Below are positions 16,685-25,840 of a stretch of 64,000 nucleotides of DNA, one piece after another. The notes beneath the pieces were generated by a model. It had not been told where the DNA came from and did not search any database. It was given only the letters and a program-made list of their open reading frames with translations. Position 1 is the first letter of the stretch. Every line of letters starts with the position of its first letter. The stretch is from Paenibacillus_F chitinolyticus_A. GTDB taxonomy: Bacteria; Bacillota; Bacilli; Paenibacillales; NBRC-103111. The stretch lies in NCBI RefSeq assembly GCF_045038035.1, contig NZ_CP173427.1, positions 1,550,001-1,614,000 on the forward strand, read 5' to 3'. The translations under genes and the position numbers were made by a program.

Positions 16685-19133
16685 ATTGCTGCAGCTGTAT
16701 GCTTTCGAGAGCGACCAAAATGCTTGGAATAGTAAGCAGATCTATCTACTGGATATACCAACGGTTTGGAGAGAATTTATTCGTCAATTTTATAATGGAG
16801 TTAAGCTGCCCTTTGCGATTAAGCCATTAGGTAAAAAACTGCAAAGTATATTTCCACAGATTGTCTCGGTCAATAACCAATTTTATCTGGATGAAAACCG
16901 TCCGTGGCTCATTGCAACGCAGCCAGTCCCGGTTGGAATGACCCTATTACTGGCTAAGGGATGGATGAACCAAATAGCAACGAGGCAAGGCGTAGCTGCA
17001 CCGGATGATTTGGATACGAGTACAATGGACTGGCGAAGCGAGGCGGTAGATTCCATTTTGCATCGTGATTCAAGGTTAAAATATGAATTGCTTCCTGCTC
17101 TAGTTGCACATCAATTTTGCTTGAGTCCGAAACAACTACTGCTTGATAACCGGGATGAGCCTGTTGAGCTTACGTTCTCGCAAGTATATGCCACGCAAAA
17201 GGCAGAGTGCATGTCTGAGCCCATAACCACTAGATCTGGTACTTTTTCTTATGTCGTTCGATTTCGGTTACAATATAGGGCCGGTGAGCCGGAACGACTA
17301 TTATTGATGGTTTCGGCTGGAATAAGACGGTTTATTACGAAACCACAGGAGACCAAATATCTGAAAGGCGGCATTAATAGCGCGTTATTGGTTTCCATGG
17401 ACAATCCTCTGAACAAAGATCGGGGAATGGGATTACGTTCGTACGCGAGTTTATCTTTTCGCAGAGAAGGTGGAACTGAGCCTTATACACGTTGGTCTGA
17501 AGGGCTCGACGAATTGTTTTGTGATGTCTTATGGGGCAATCCGTTATCGACTGAGGATATCTTAACAAATCCAGTCAAGTATCACTCAGATCTTTCCCCT
17601 AAGATATGGGTCGTTCATAATAACAGAGTCTTTAACCCCCTATATGTTGAAGCGGGAATCAGCATTCAGGAGAAAATGAGATTTTACGAGATGGTACGGG
17701 AGAATGTATCCGACTGGAGATCGCTTACGCCGTTGCCACTTGTGCCGAAGCCTAAGCTAGAAGGGGCAAGGAGGCGAGTAAGAGAACCGATCCCACCCGT
17801 ATACTGCGGTCATGATAAAGATTTTGTGCTTGAAGTGTGGGGACCGGACTCTCTTTATCAATGTGTCGTCGAAGCATTGAAGGCAAAAAAATATAAAGGA
17901 AAGTTGCTGGCTGAACATGTTGACGGAGAAGTTTTTAGGTTGAACTCTTCCTCTCGAAACCGCATCATTGTGGTCAAGTGTGACAGGAAGGACTATGTAG
18001 ATGGCTTGGATCGCGGAGCACTTAAGGACCTGGCGGATGAACATCGAACCAACAAAATCCTCCGAAGCATCGAACATGTTAAAGGGAATCAAGCCATAAC
18101 TTGCTCATTGATTGAAATATTACCTAAAGACGCCTGGAAGAAGCTTGGCGAAGGAATAGATCCCAAGCAAGCCGTACGCAAAGGGTTTCAATTAACGGGG
18201 AGGATCACTCAATTCGTCTATCCCGAAAACGGGGCAAAGAAGTCTAAACGTAAGAAAGATAAACCGGAGTCAAGCTATATTCACAAAGTCTTCAACTGTA
18301 TTTTGGATTTATTGGGGGATGCGGGAGCTATCGATTACAAGGCACATATGGATGTAAATGAACAACGCCCAATTATAGCCTATGATCTGGTTTCAGGTGA
18401 TAAAGGAACTTATGCGATTCTTACGAAATTGGAAGACGGTGTATTAATGGTAAAAAGCCGGGGCAGTGAGGAATGGTTGAGTTTATCAGAAGCTGTGTTG
18501 AAAACAGATCAATTTGATCCGCTTCCCAAAGCCCCGGATGCGCTAAAGAAAGAGGTCGCTCGCTGGTTCGGTGAGCAGTTAAGAATGGAACGAATGAGTG
18601 GCAAGGAGCCGATCGTGTTAGTTGAAGCGGAGCTTCGATATAAAGGGTTGGACGGTATTCAAAACAACAAAATTGGCCGTGGTAAGAATCCTGACTTACC
18701 TGGTTGGATACAGAACGATCATGGGATGACCGTTATTCGTGTTAATTCCAATGATGACGTTCCAGCCTATGGTTTTCGCCCCATGTCATTCTCTATAGGT
18801 GTCTATTCTGATAACGAGTCAGGACTGTATTACGGTGTAGGAACCAAACCCAAGACCCAGAGGAACATTGCCAAATCTATGACCAAGTACGATAACCCTG
18901 AAACGGCCTTTCAGCAACCCCGAGTTGTGGAATATATGCCATTAGGTCCGATGGATAGGCAAGACCGAGAGCGCTTAGCTTGGATGGTGCATCGCTTACG
19001 TGAAGTGTGCATCACCTTTGAATCGACTACGGCACAACCTTATCCCTTGAAAATGACGGGTACGTTAAAGAAATACTTACAATTCAAGGAATATGAGATT
19101 ACTGAGGCAGAGGCAGAGTTTTTGGAGTTGTAG
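16668..19133 (+). CDS. prokaryotic PIWI-RE protein (DUF3962, MID and RNase H-like PIWI)
   Basis: An 821-residue protein. ATG 16668 is preferred because GGAAAGGA (16651-16658) would abut the earlier ATG at 16659. Layout: N-terminal DUF3962-type region, a MID-like region around residues 385-500, and a C-terminal RNase H-like PIWI domain. Supporting stretches are VEAELRYKGLDGIQNNKIG (about 650), VIRVNSNDD and YGFRPMSF, and a terminal helix with RERLAWMVHRLREVCITFES. The pPIWI-RE family is named for conserved Arg and Glu residues in place of the usual Argonaute features. It is proposed to use RNA or DNA guides against plasmids and phages. Third gene of the cassette. Confidence 0.83.
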   Translation: MSRTGKLLQLYAFESDQNAWNSKQIYLLDIPTVWREFIRQFYNGVKLPFAIKPLGKKLQSIFPQIVSVNNQFYLDENRPWLIATQPVPVGMTLLLAKGWMNQIATRQGVAAPDDLDTSTMDWRSEAVDSILHRDSRLKYELLPALVAHQFCLSPKQLLLDNRDEPVELTFSQVYATQKAECMSEPITTRSGTFSYVVRFRLQYRAGEPERLLLMVSAGIRRFITKPQETKYLKGGINSALLVSMDNPLNKDRGMGLRSYASLSFRREGGTEPYTRWSEGLDELFCDVLWGNPLSTEDILTNPVKYHSDLSPKIWVVHNNRVFNPLYVEAGISIQEKMRFYEMVRENVSDWRSLTPLPLVPKPKLEGARRRVREPIPPVYCGHDKDFVLEVWGPDSLYQCVVEALKAKKYKGKLLAEHVDGEVFRLNSSSRNRIIVVKCDRKDYVDGLDRGALKDLADEHRTNKILRSIEHVKGNQAITCSLIEILPKDAWKKLGEGIDPKQAVRKGFQLTGRITQFVYPENGAKKSKRKKDKPESSYIHKVFNCILDLLGDAGAIDYKAHMDVNEQRPIIAYDLVSGDKGTYAILTKLEDGVLMVKSRGSEEWLSLSEAVLKTDQFDPLPKAPDALKKEVARWFGEQLRMERMSGKEPIVLVEAELRYKGLDGIQNNKIGRGKNPDLPGWIQNDHGMTVIRVNSNDDVPAYGFRPMSFSIGVYSDNESGLYYGVGTKPKTQRNIAKSMTKYDNPETAFQQPRVVEYMPLGPMDRQDRERLAWMVHRLREVCITFESTTAQPYPLKMTGTLKKYLQFKEYEITEAEAEFLEL

Positions 19134-19148
19134 ATGGGGGTGAAAAGA

Positions 19149-20105
19149 ATGACTTTGATAAAAGAACTGACCACGAACGATGAATTCGTCGGCTTTTATT
19201 TGCTGAAAGAGCTGGAGCTGAAGCAGACCAATACATCCCCGGCAAAGGATTACTTCGATTTGGTGCTGTGTGATGCCAGCGGCCAGCTCCCTGCAAAGTA
19301 TTGGGATGTGAAGGAAACAGAAAAAGACAGCTTTTCTCCGATGACGCTAGTCAAGGTTCAGGGAATCGTTCAATTGTATCGGGAAAAGCCGCAGGTTAAG
19401 ATCACCCGGATTCGCAATGTAAGCAATGAAGACGGTGTGTCTCTAACCGATTTTATTCGGGCGGCTCCAATTGGATCTGCGGAATTATTAGAGGTCATAT
19501 ACAGAGTAATCGAAAGTATTTCGGACCCGGTCATTCGTGATATTGTAAGCTTTTGCGTCGATAAGGTGAGTGAGAAACTGGCTCATTATCCGGCAGCCAA
19601 AATGCACCATCATGCATACTTTGCAGGCTTAGCCTATCATATCGTTCGTATGCTAGAGATCGGCGAGTTCCTTTGCAAGCAGAGGGCATTTCTAAAAGAG
19701 GATATGATCAAAGCCGGGATTATCCTACACGATATTGCAAAGCCAGAGGAGATGATCGCTCAGCTTGGGGTCGTGACAGATTATAGCACTCAGGGAAAGT
19801 TGATCGGTCATATTGCAATGGCAGCTGGTTGGATCACAGAAGCTGCATTGCGGCTGGAACTTCCGCTTGATTCGGAACAAGTAATCGGATTGCAGCACCT
19901 TATTCTCTCTCACCATAACCTCGGAGAATGGGGGAGCCCGGTACAGCCGCAAACGGCAGAAGCGGTAGCATTGCACTATATTGACGCACTGGATGCCAAA
20001 CTCCAGATGGCGGAGGACGCACTAAGCGCCACTTCGGACAAGGAGTTGTGGACACAGCCAGTCCGAGGGCTGGAGAATAAAGCGTTGTACAGGATGTCAT
20101 TGTAG
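19149..20105 (+). CDS. yhaM: 3'-5' exoribonuclease YhaM-like (OB fold plus HD domain)
   Basis: A 318-residue protein. ATG 19149 is chosen for its spacing from GGGGGTG (19136-19142); this gives a length close to YhaM (about 314). An N-terminal OB-fold nucleic-acid domain (pattern DYFDLVLCDASGQLPAKYW) is followed by an HD phosphohydrolase domain with HHHAYF near 151 and LHDIAKPEE near 193. YhaM removes nucleotides from 3' ends of RNA and can act on DNA. The gene starts 15 bp after the PIWI-RE gene with no terminator between, so it appears to be part of that operon, which is unusual for a housekeeping nuclease. Confidence 0.85.
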   Translation: MTLIKELTTNDEFVGFYLLKELELKQTNTSPAKDYFDLVLCDASGQLPAKYWDVKETEKDSFSPMTLVKVQGIVQLYREKPQVKITRIRNVSNEDGVSLTDFIRAAPIGSAELLEVIYRVIESISDPVIRDIVSFCVDKVSEKLAHYPAAKMHHHAYFAGLAYHIVRMLEIGEFLCKQRAFLKEDMIKAGIILHDIAKPEEMIAQLGVVTDYSTQGKLIGHIAMAAGWITEAALRLELPLDSEQVIGLQHLILSHHNLGEWGSPVQPQTAEAVALHYIDALDAKLQMAEDALSATSDKELWTQPVRGLENKALYRMSL

Positions 20106-20147
20106 AAATTAAAATATACGAAGAAAATGCAATGAAACAAAAATACT

Positions 20148-20176
20148 TTGCGGCAAAATAGCGGCAATGGTATAAT
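20148..20176 (+). promoter_or_regulatory. sigma-A promoter of the fic gene
   Basis: TTGCGG (20148-20153) and TATAAT (20171-20176) are separated by 17 bp, 22 bp before the Fic start. The spacer contains a short direct repeat of GCGGCAA. Confidence 0.75.
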
Positions 20177-20197
20177 GTTATTGAGGAAGGTGATGTT

Positions 20198-21319
20198 ATG
20201 TTTACACCCAAATATTCAATAACGGACACCATAGCCCGCAGACTTATGGATATACAGCGCGCCAGTGCCGTAGTCGATTTGCTACCATTGCCCGCATCTA
20301 TTCTCGATCTACTTAAGAAAGAATCGATGGAAAAGACGGTCATTCTTTCGACAAAGATTGAGGGGAATACGCTCGACGAGGCGACGAAGCGAAAGGTTTT
20401 GTACCAAACCAGCAGTGACCATGAAGAGCAGGAAGTTTATAACTTAATGAAAGCTTTGGAATACCTGGATGAAGCCGAAAAAAGACAACTCCCGGTCACA
20501 GAGGAATTTATTAAAAAGCTGCATGCTATTATCCGAATATCGCACGGACGAAGACCGCGTGTTAGCGAGTATCGCGAAGAACAGAATCAAGTAGGCAGCC
20601 GCAATGCCTCCGGTTTTTATTTGCCGCCGGAATGGAAAGATGTCCCGGTATTAATGGAGGATTTGGTTGCCTGGGTGAACTCGCCGGAAACCTATTCGGT
20701 TCCGGTTCCTATCAAGGCTGGCATATTCATGTGGCAGTTCCTAACGATTCATCCGTATTTGGACGGGAATGGCCGAACGGCTCGGATGATCACGACATAT
20801 CTTTTACGACGCGGCGGATATGGCTTAAAGGGGTTATTTGTACTCGAGAATTTCTATGACCGCAACTTGGCTGAATATTATCGCCGACTCCAGTTGGGTC
20901 TCCATCACAATTATTATTTTGGGCGGAATGAAGCTGATTTGACGCCTTGGCTGGAATTCTTTATCGATGGTTTGGCGGAGGTTTTTCAAGAAGCCGCTGC
21001 CATCGTAACGGAGAAATCTGCTCAAATGACGAAAATCGAACCGGATCTAATTCGCAAGTTAGATCCCCAGCAAAGAATGGTGTTTGCTCAATTAACCTTT
21101 AAACAAGACACCCTAACGACAAGCGAAATGAGGGACCTGTTGCGTTTGTCGGACCGTTCAATAAGGGAAAAGGTAAGTCATTGGAGAGAAGAAGGATTCA
21201 TTGAGCCGCGCGATCAAGACGCCAAAAGAGTTCGTTCGGTCAAATTATCCGCGGAATACGAGAAGTTGGCACAAGACATTCGGAATGCGCCGGATCAGTT
21301 TGCCCATTTTCTAAAATGA
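20198..21319 (+). CDS. Fic family AMP-transferase
   Basis: A 373-residue class II Fic protein. The catalytic FIC motif HPYLDGNGRTAR lies at about 184-195. The N-terminal inhibitory helix motif STKIEGN (S/T-x3-E-G/N) lies at about 50-57, so the enzyme should be self-inhibited. A C-terminal winged-helix region (TTSEMRDLLRLSDRSIREKV) follows, as in many Fic regulators. Fic enzymes transfer AMP to Ser/Thr/Tyr of target proteins. It has its own promoter and terminator, so it is a single-gene unit between two defence operons. The ribosome binding site GAGGAAGGTG is strong. Confidence 0.9.
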   Translation: MFTPKYSITDTIARRLMDIQRASAVVDLLPLPASILDLLKKESMEKTVILSTKIEGNTLDEATKRKVLYQTSSDHEEQEVYNLMKALEYLDEAEKRQLPVTEEFIKKLHAIIRISHGRRPRVSEYREEQNQVGSRNASGFYLPPEWKDVPVLMEDLVAWVNSPETYSVPVPIKAGIFMWQFLTIHPYLDGNGRTARMITTYLLRRGGYGLKGLFVLENFYDRNLAEYYRRLQLGLHHNYYFGRNEADLTPWLEFFIDGLAEVFQEAAAIVTEKSAQMTKIEPDLIRKLDPQQRMVFAQLTFKQDTLTTSEMRDLLRLSDRSIREKVSHWREEGFIEPRDQDAKRVRSVKLSAEYEKLAQDIRNAPDQFAHFLK

Positions 21320-21323
21320 ATGC

Positions 21324-21361
21324 AGCACTGCGATCTCAAGTTGAGATGCCGCAGTGCTTTT
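21324..21361 (+). terminator. rho-independent terminator after fic
   Basis: AGCACTGC (21324-21331) pairs with GCAGTGCT (21351-21358), with further ATCTCAA/TTGAGAT pairing inside, followed by a T-rich tail. Confidence 0.85.
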
Positions 21362-21370
21362 CTTATGTGT

Positions 21371-21401
21371 AGAACATATATTCACTGACAATCTATGGTC
21401 G
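21371..21401 (+). promoter_or_regulatory. composite operator, copy 2 (HIRAN-WYL-AddBA operon)
   Basis: AGAACATATATTC (21371-21383), two bases, then TGACAA-TCTA-TGGTCG (21386-21401). The left half is identical to copy 1; the right half-site is degenerate. A CATAAT -10 candidate lies at 21413-21418. Because the operon encodes the WYL regulator, this could be an autoregulatory site. Confidence 0.65.
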
Positions 21402-21446
21402 CTGCGATCCGTCATAATGAAGGAAAGACATGCGGGAGTGAGTACA

Positions 21447-21824
21447 GTGGATCAACCGATCTATATCGCCGTCACAGGCACGCAGCATTACTACGGAGCA
21501 GCATTTCTAAAGCCGGGTCAGGTCGTTCACTTGATCAAAGACCCGGATAATCCGCATGACCATGAAGCGATAAAGGTGGATATGATCCCATTGGGCAAAA
21601 TCGGTTATGTCGCCAACAGTCCGCATACCGTACCGAAAGGATGCCGCAGCGCCGGCCGGATTTATGATATGTTTGAGCATCATGTTTGCGGCATGGTGCG
21701 ATTTGTCGTTAAGGATACGGCAATTGTTGAACTTACGCCGGGTCTAGAGGAAGTGTACATCATCAAAACGACAGAGAACGTTGCGTTTTCTCCTTATAGG
21801 CAGGAAGAACCAGGTAAAGCGTAG
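21447..21824 (+). CDS. HIRAN-domain protein
   Basis: A protein of about 125 residues dominated by a HIRAN domain (IAVTGTQHYYG, then LKPGQVVHLIKDPDNPHDHEAIKVD and IGYVANSP). HIRAN domains recognise 3' single-stranded DNA ends or damaged DNA, as in Rad5/HLTF. GTG 21447 is chosen for its distance from GGGAGTGAG (21434-21442); ATG 21417 would add ten residues but lacks a ribosome binding site. First gene of the operon with the WYL regulator and AddBA-like enzymes, so a DNA-end sensing role is a reasonable inference. Confidence 0.75.
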   Translation: MDQPIYIAVTGTQHYYGAAFLKPGQVVHLIKDPDNPHDHEAIKVDMIPLGKIGYVANSPHTVPKGCRSAGRIYDMFEHHVCGMVRFVVKDTAIVELTPGLEEVYIIKTTENVAFSPYRQEEPGKA

Positions 21825-21878
21825 AATCCCAATGATGATAAGGATTTACATTCTATATGCCACGATAGGAGATATAGC

Positions 21879-22832
21879 ATGACGGATAAAGTGATTCGGC
21901 TCTTTAAAATACTTCTCGCCATTCAATCCAATCCGGGGATTTCGGCCAAGGAGCTGGCGGACAAATGCGAGACAACGGATCGTACGATTTATAGGGACAT
22001 GCGGATTTTGGACTTGATCGCACCGATTACAAACGAGGGTTACGGAAAAGGGTACCGTTTTGTCGGTAATTTCGCCATGTACCCGCTGAATTTCACGGAG
22101 CAGGAAGCGTTGGTGTTCTCTGTCCTGCCCTCCGTGTTGGACACCAGCAAATTGCCTCCAGGCTTTGAATCCGCCTACGACAAGGTGATGGCTACCCATG
22201 TGAAAGAAACCCGGAAGCGGTACGATACACTGGAAAATGTCGCAGACATGATCCAAATGGGCACCCCGGCTTATCGGGAGAACAGTGCCAACTTCTTGCT
22301 GCCCATCATGGAAGCGATTATCGCCAGTAAGACGATCAGGGCTGTTTACCATACCCAGAGCCGGAATGAATTGACGGAGCGCCAAATTGATCCGTACTAT
22401 TTGGTCCCGCGGGATCAACGGTTTTACTTGATCGGCTATTGTCATTCCAAGCAGGACATTCGCACGTTTCGTATAAGCCGTTTCCGCCATGTAGAGTTGA
22501 CAAGTAATCGATTCGACAAGGGTGATTTTAACATTGCTCAGTATATGAAGCATACCTGGTCGATTGAACGCGGGGATTCTTTAATCACTTTTAAGATTAA
22601 ATTCCATCCGGATGTCGCCCGCTATGTGAAGGAAGAAGAATTGTTCGTGAGACCGAAGATGACCGATCTGCCGGACGGCAGCTTATTATTCGAGGTCACC
22701 GTCAACCACGAGCGGGAGTTTATGAATTGGGTGGTTCAGTACGGACCTTCAGCGGAGATTTTAGAGCCTGCATCTGTCCGGGAAAAGTTTAAGGAACAGC
22801 TACAGCGTTGGGGACAGTTGTATGGGCAGTAA
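21879..22832 (+). CDS. WYL-domain transcriptional regulator
   Basis: A 317-residue regulator. An N-terminal HTH_11-type winged helix (LAIQSNPGISAKELADKC...TIYRDMRIL) spans about 1-65. A WYL domain at about 145-215 has ERQIDPYYLVPRDQRFYLIGYC, followed by a WCX-type C-terminal domain. WYL regulators such as BrxR and DriD repress or activate defence genes in response to ligands such as single-stranded DNA. It lies between the HIRAN gene and the AddB-like gene, under the composite operator at 21371, so it is the leading local candidate for binding the three copies of that element. This is an inference. Confidence 0.88.
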   Translation: MTDKVIRLFKILLAIQSNPGISAKELADKCETTDRTIYRDMRILDLIAPITNEGYGKGYRFVGNFAMYPLNFTEQEALVFSVLPSVLDTSKLPPGFESAYDKVMATHVKETRKRYDTLENVADMIQMGTPAYRENSANFLLPIMEAIIASKTIRAVYHTQSRNELTERQIDPYYLVPRDQRFYLIGYCHSKQDIRTFRISRFRHVELTSNRFDKGDFNIAQYMKHTWSIERGDSLITFKIKFHPDVARYVKEEELFVRPKMTDLPDGSLLFEVTVNHEREFMNWVVQYGPSAEILEPASVREKFKEQLQRWGQLYGQ

Positions 22833-22873
22833 GGTGCTGTTGTTGAACGATAGACGAAAGGAAGGTATCCCTT

Positions 22874-25840
22874 TTGAAAATAGCAGGCACGTTTCTAGAA
22901 CGTTTATATGATGCAATCCGTAGAGAGCCATTTCGCCGCAAAATTGTTATTGCTCCTTCCTACATCGAAGGACAGTCCTGGCTTATGCGAATATGCCGGG
23001 AATTAGGGCCGGTTATGAATGTGGAGGTCCAAACGGTTCAATCCTTTGTAAGAAGTCAGGTTCAGTTCTCCCTGTATCAACAAGGGCTGACTTTAATCGG
23101 GGAACAGCGGTCCTTTTGGATTATCCATCATGTCATGGAACAAATGGCTTCCAAGCCGGATTCCTACATCGCGGTGGATCAAGTAAAGCCTGGTATTGCC
23201 ATGCATGTTCACCAAGCCATTATGGATCTGCGCCGTGCCGGAGTGAGAGCGGGGGAGCTTCGAGACGACCACTTTATGAGCCAGCAAAAAGGCAGCTATG
23301 TCAGAAAGGTGCTGTCAGCGTATGAGCGCTTTCTGAATCAGCGGAGCTGGATCGATTTCCCCGGCCTTTTGTCGCATATACCAACCCAATTGCCGGAAAA
23401 CGTGGAGCTTATTCTGCCAGACCCTATGCCGCTTTCACCGGTTTCCGCTCGAATGCTGGAGCGGTTGTCAAACGGACGGATGACAAGGATTATTGCGGAT
23501 TCTTCCTTCACTGACATTCAATCCACAATGCCGTTCGAAGAGGTTCAGTTCTATCATGCGACCGGAAGGATGGCGGAGGTTCGCGAAGCATTGAGACGAA
23601 TTATTCAGGGCCGGATGCCATTGGATGAAGTAGAGATGATCGTCCCGGATGAAGAATATATGCTGGCCATTTCGACCATGTGTGCTTCTCTGGGTCTTTC
23701 TTGTTCCTTCGCAGACGGGCTACCTGCGATTACATCCGGAATGGGAAGAGCCGCCCATTTCCTGCTGAACTGGCTGGAGTCCGGTTATCAGGTGCGGCCG
23801 CTCGTATCGATGCTGCAGCAGCAATTGATTACGTTCTCCGATCGTGAGCAAGGAATAACGAATGCGGATTGTATTCGAGCTCTGGAGAAAAGCGGAATCG
23901 GCTGGGGGAAAGAACGGTATATCAAGTTGCTAGGGTCAGAAGTTGTCCGGTTCCAAGGGGATTCAAATGAAAGACCCGAAGAACGGGAGCGGACGGAACA
24001 ACAACAACAACGGGATGACGAGATTAAGAAGCATCTGACAAACCTCCTGGGAGAATTGTTTCCAGACGAAGCGGCGCTCTCCTCTCCTAAGGGAATCTGG
24101 GGATGGCTCGTTAACATCTTGGATCGATTTGGTGTATGCGGAACGGAAGAGGATGCGATCGTCCTGCAAGAAATGAAAGGTATCGCTAAAGAACTGCAGG
24201 AATGTCCTGTTCCGGACTCGATGCCGTTTCAGCAAATGTTCTTGTATGCCCGAGACATGCTGCAGGAACTTCGAGTCGGGGTGCAACGGTTACCCAAGCC
24301 CGGATTCCTGTACATATCGAGTTTGTCGAACGGGGGGATCAGCGGGAGAAAACATACGTTTCTTCTCGGGATGGATGAACAGTCGTGGTCCGGGAATATC
24401 AGGCAAAATCCCATGCTTCTCGATGAAGAGTGCAGACGGATCGGTGCCGGGCTTCAAACAGCCGTGCAGAGACAAAGAGATCGGCAACGCCTTCGTGATG
24501 GTCGGCTTGGGATGATAAGCGGCAATATCACATTTAGCTTCTCGTCGTATGACTTGGCAGAAGGAGCGACAGCAAGCCCGGCTTTTCAACTTCTACAGGT
24601 ATTCCGAAAAGTATCCGGAGAAACGAATGCGGACTATGAGATGCTGCACCGAAGCTTAGGCGAACCTGTCGGGTATTTGGATGTAGAGCAGCCATCCTCT
24701 ACTGAGCTAAATGGACTGCCATTGGACGGCTCTCATTATGTCTTCCGACAAATCCATGCGAATGTAAACCTTATGAGGGACCGGCAATCCTTCATCGAAT
24801 CGGTCTATCCGTCGCTTCGTCAAGGCAGACTTGCACTCGAGGCGCGTGGCAGCTCGCAAGTGACGGAGCATGACGGATATATAGCGGGGGATGAATGGAC
24901 TGATTATTGGAAAGACCGGGACGAACGGACGCTTAGCGCAAGTCAATTGGAGAAGTACGCGGAATGTCCGATGCGGTACTTTTTCCAATATGTGCTCAGG
25001 ATTCGCGTGAAAGATCAGGTGACTTTTGATCGTACCTCCTGGCTGAAGCCGAATGAAAGAGGCTCGCTGCTGCACGAGGTTTATCGTCGTTATATGACGG
25101 AAGTCAGCGCAAGTAAAGTCATGCCTATTACACACGATCATGCCCGTTTGCTTCGTATTGCGGAGGAGACGATTCTCTTATATGCCGAGCGGATTCCGGC
25201 ACCGAGCCCTCATGTGTTTGAGAGGGAGCGGCAAGCGATGCTCCGGGATGTGGAAGTATTCTATCGCATGGAATTGCAGGCTAAGACGGCCCCCCGGTTT
25301 TTCGAACAAGAGCTCATCGTGGACGACCAGCCGTTGCACCTTGAGCTTGGCGAGGACATGGCGATTACGCTGCGCGGGATCGTCGACCGGATCGATCAAG
25401 TTGCGCCGCATCAATATCGAATTATCGACTATAAGACCGGCAGTCCTCGGCCTTACAAGGAAAATGGCATGTTCGCAGGCGGCACGCAGCTGCAACATGC
25501 GCTTTACGCAATGGGGACGGAGCTTTGGATTCGGCAAACGGGTGTGGATTCTGATGCAAAAGTGCTTGAAGCGTCTTACGTCTTTCCAAGCGAACGGGGG
25601 CATGGGCAAGTGATTGCGCGTTCGCAAACCGAACGGAATCGAGTCACCGCGGTGATCCGAGGAATCCTTTCGTCGATGGAACAGGGATTGTTTATTCCCG
25701 CTTCAAATCCTGCGGTCTGCCGATATTGCGACTATGCGGCTGTATGCGGAGAGCACGCAGAGATGATGGTCCATAAGCGAAAGGATGAAGCAAATTCGGA
25801 GCTGTTGCACACGCTGCTGGAGGTGGAGAACATTGAATGA
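22874..25840 (+). CDS. AddB-like nuclease/helicase-related protein
   Basis: A 988-residue protein starting at TTG 22874 behind GGAAGG. The N-terminal half resembles the inactivated helicase fold of AddB (KIVIAPSYIEGQSWLMR; VQTVQSFVRS). The C-terminal RecB-like nuclease has GSLLHEVYRRYM (His motif), IIDYKTG near 849 (catalytic Asp/Lys) and QLQHALYAMG. Four Cys (ECPM near 698, and CRYCDYAAVC near 950) match the AddB/Cas4 4Fe-4S cluster. It overlaps the AddA-like gene by eight bases. It is probably a defence paralogue of AddB rather than the housekeeping copy, because of its neighbours; this is inferred. Confidence 0.8.
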   Translation: MKIAGTFLERLYDAIRREPFRRKIVIAPSYIEGQSWLMRICRELGPVMNVEVQTVQSFVRSQVQFSLYQQGLTLIGEQRSFWIIHHVMEQMASKPDSYIAVDQVKPGIAMHVHQAIMDLRRAGVRAGELRDDHFMSQQKGSYVRKVLSAYERFLNQRSWIDFPGLLSHIPTQLPENVELILPDPMPLSPVSARMLERLSNGRMTRIIADSSFTDIQSTMPFEEVQFYHATGRMAEVREALRRIIQGRMPLDEVEMIVPDEEYMLAISTMCASLGLSCSFADGLPAITSGMGRAAHFLLNWLESGYQVRPLVSMLQQQLITFSDREQGITNADCIRALEKSGIGWGKERYIKLLGSEVVRFQGDSNERPEERERTEQQQQRDDEIKKHLTNLLGELFPDEAALSSPKGIWGWLVNILDRFGVCGTEEDAIVLQEMKGIAKELQECPVPDSMPFQQMFLYARDMLQELRVGVQRLPKPGFLYISSLSNGGISGRKHTFLLGMDEQSWSGNIRQNPMLLDEECRRIGAGLQTAVQRQRDRQRLRDGRLGMISGNITFSFSSYDLAEGATASPAFQLLQVFRKVSGETNADYEMLHRSLGEPVGYLDVEQPSSTELNGLPLDGSHYVFRQIHANVNLMRDRQSFIESVYPSLRQGRLALEARGSSQVTEHDGYIAGDEWTDYWKDRDERTLSASQLEKYAECPMRYFFQYVLRIRVKDQVTFDRTSWLKPNERGSLLHEVYRRYMTEVSASKVMPITHDHARLLRIAEETILLYAERIPAPSPHVFERERQAMLRDVEVFYRMELQAKTAPRFFEQELIVDDQPLHLELGEDMAITLRGIVDRIDQVAPHQYRIIDYKTGSPRPYKENGMFAGGTQLQHALYAMGTELWIRQTGVDSDAKVLEASYVFPSERGHGQVIARSQTERNRVTAVIRGILSSMEQGLFIPASNPAVCRYCDYAAVCGEHAEMMVHKRKDEANSELLHTLLEVENIE

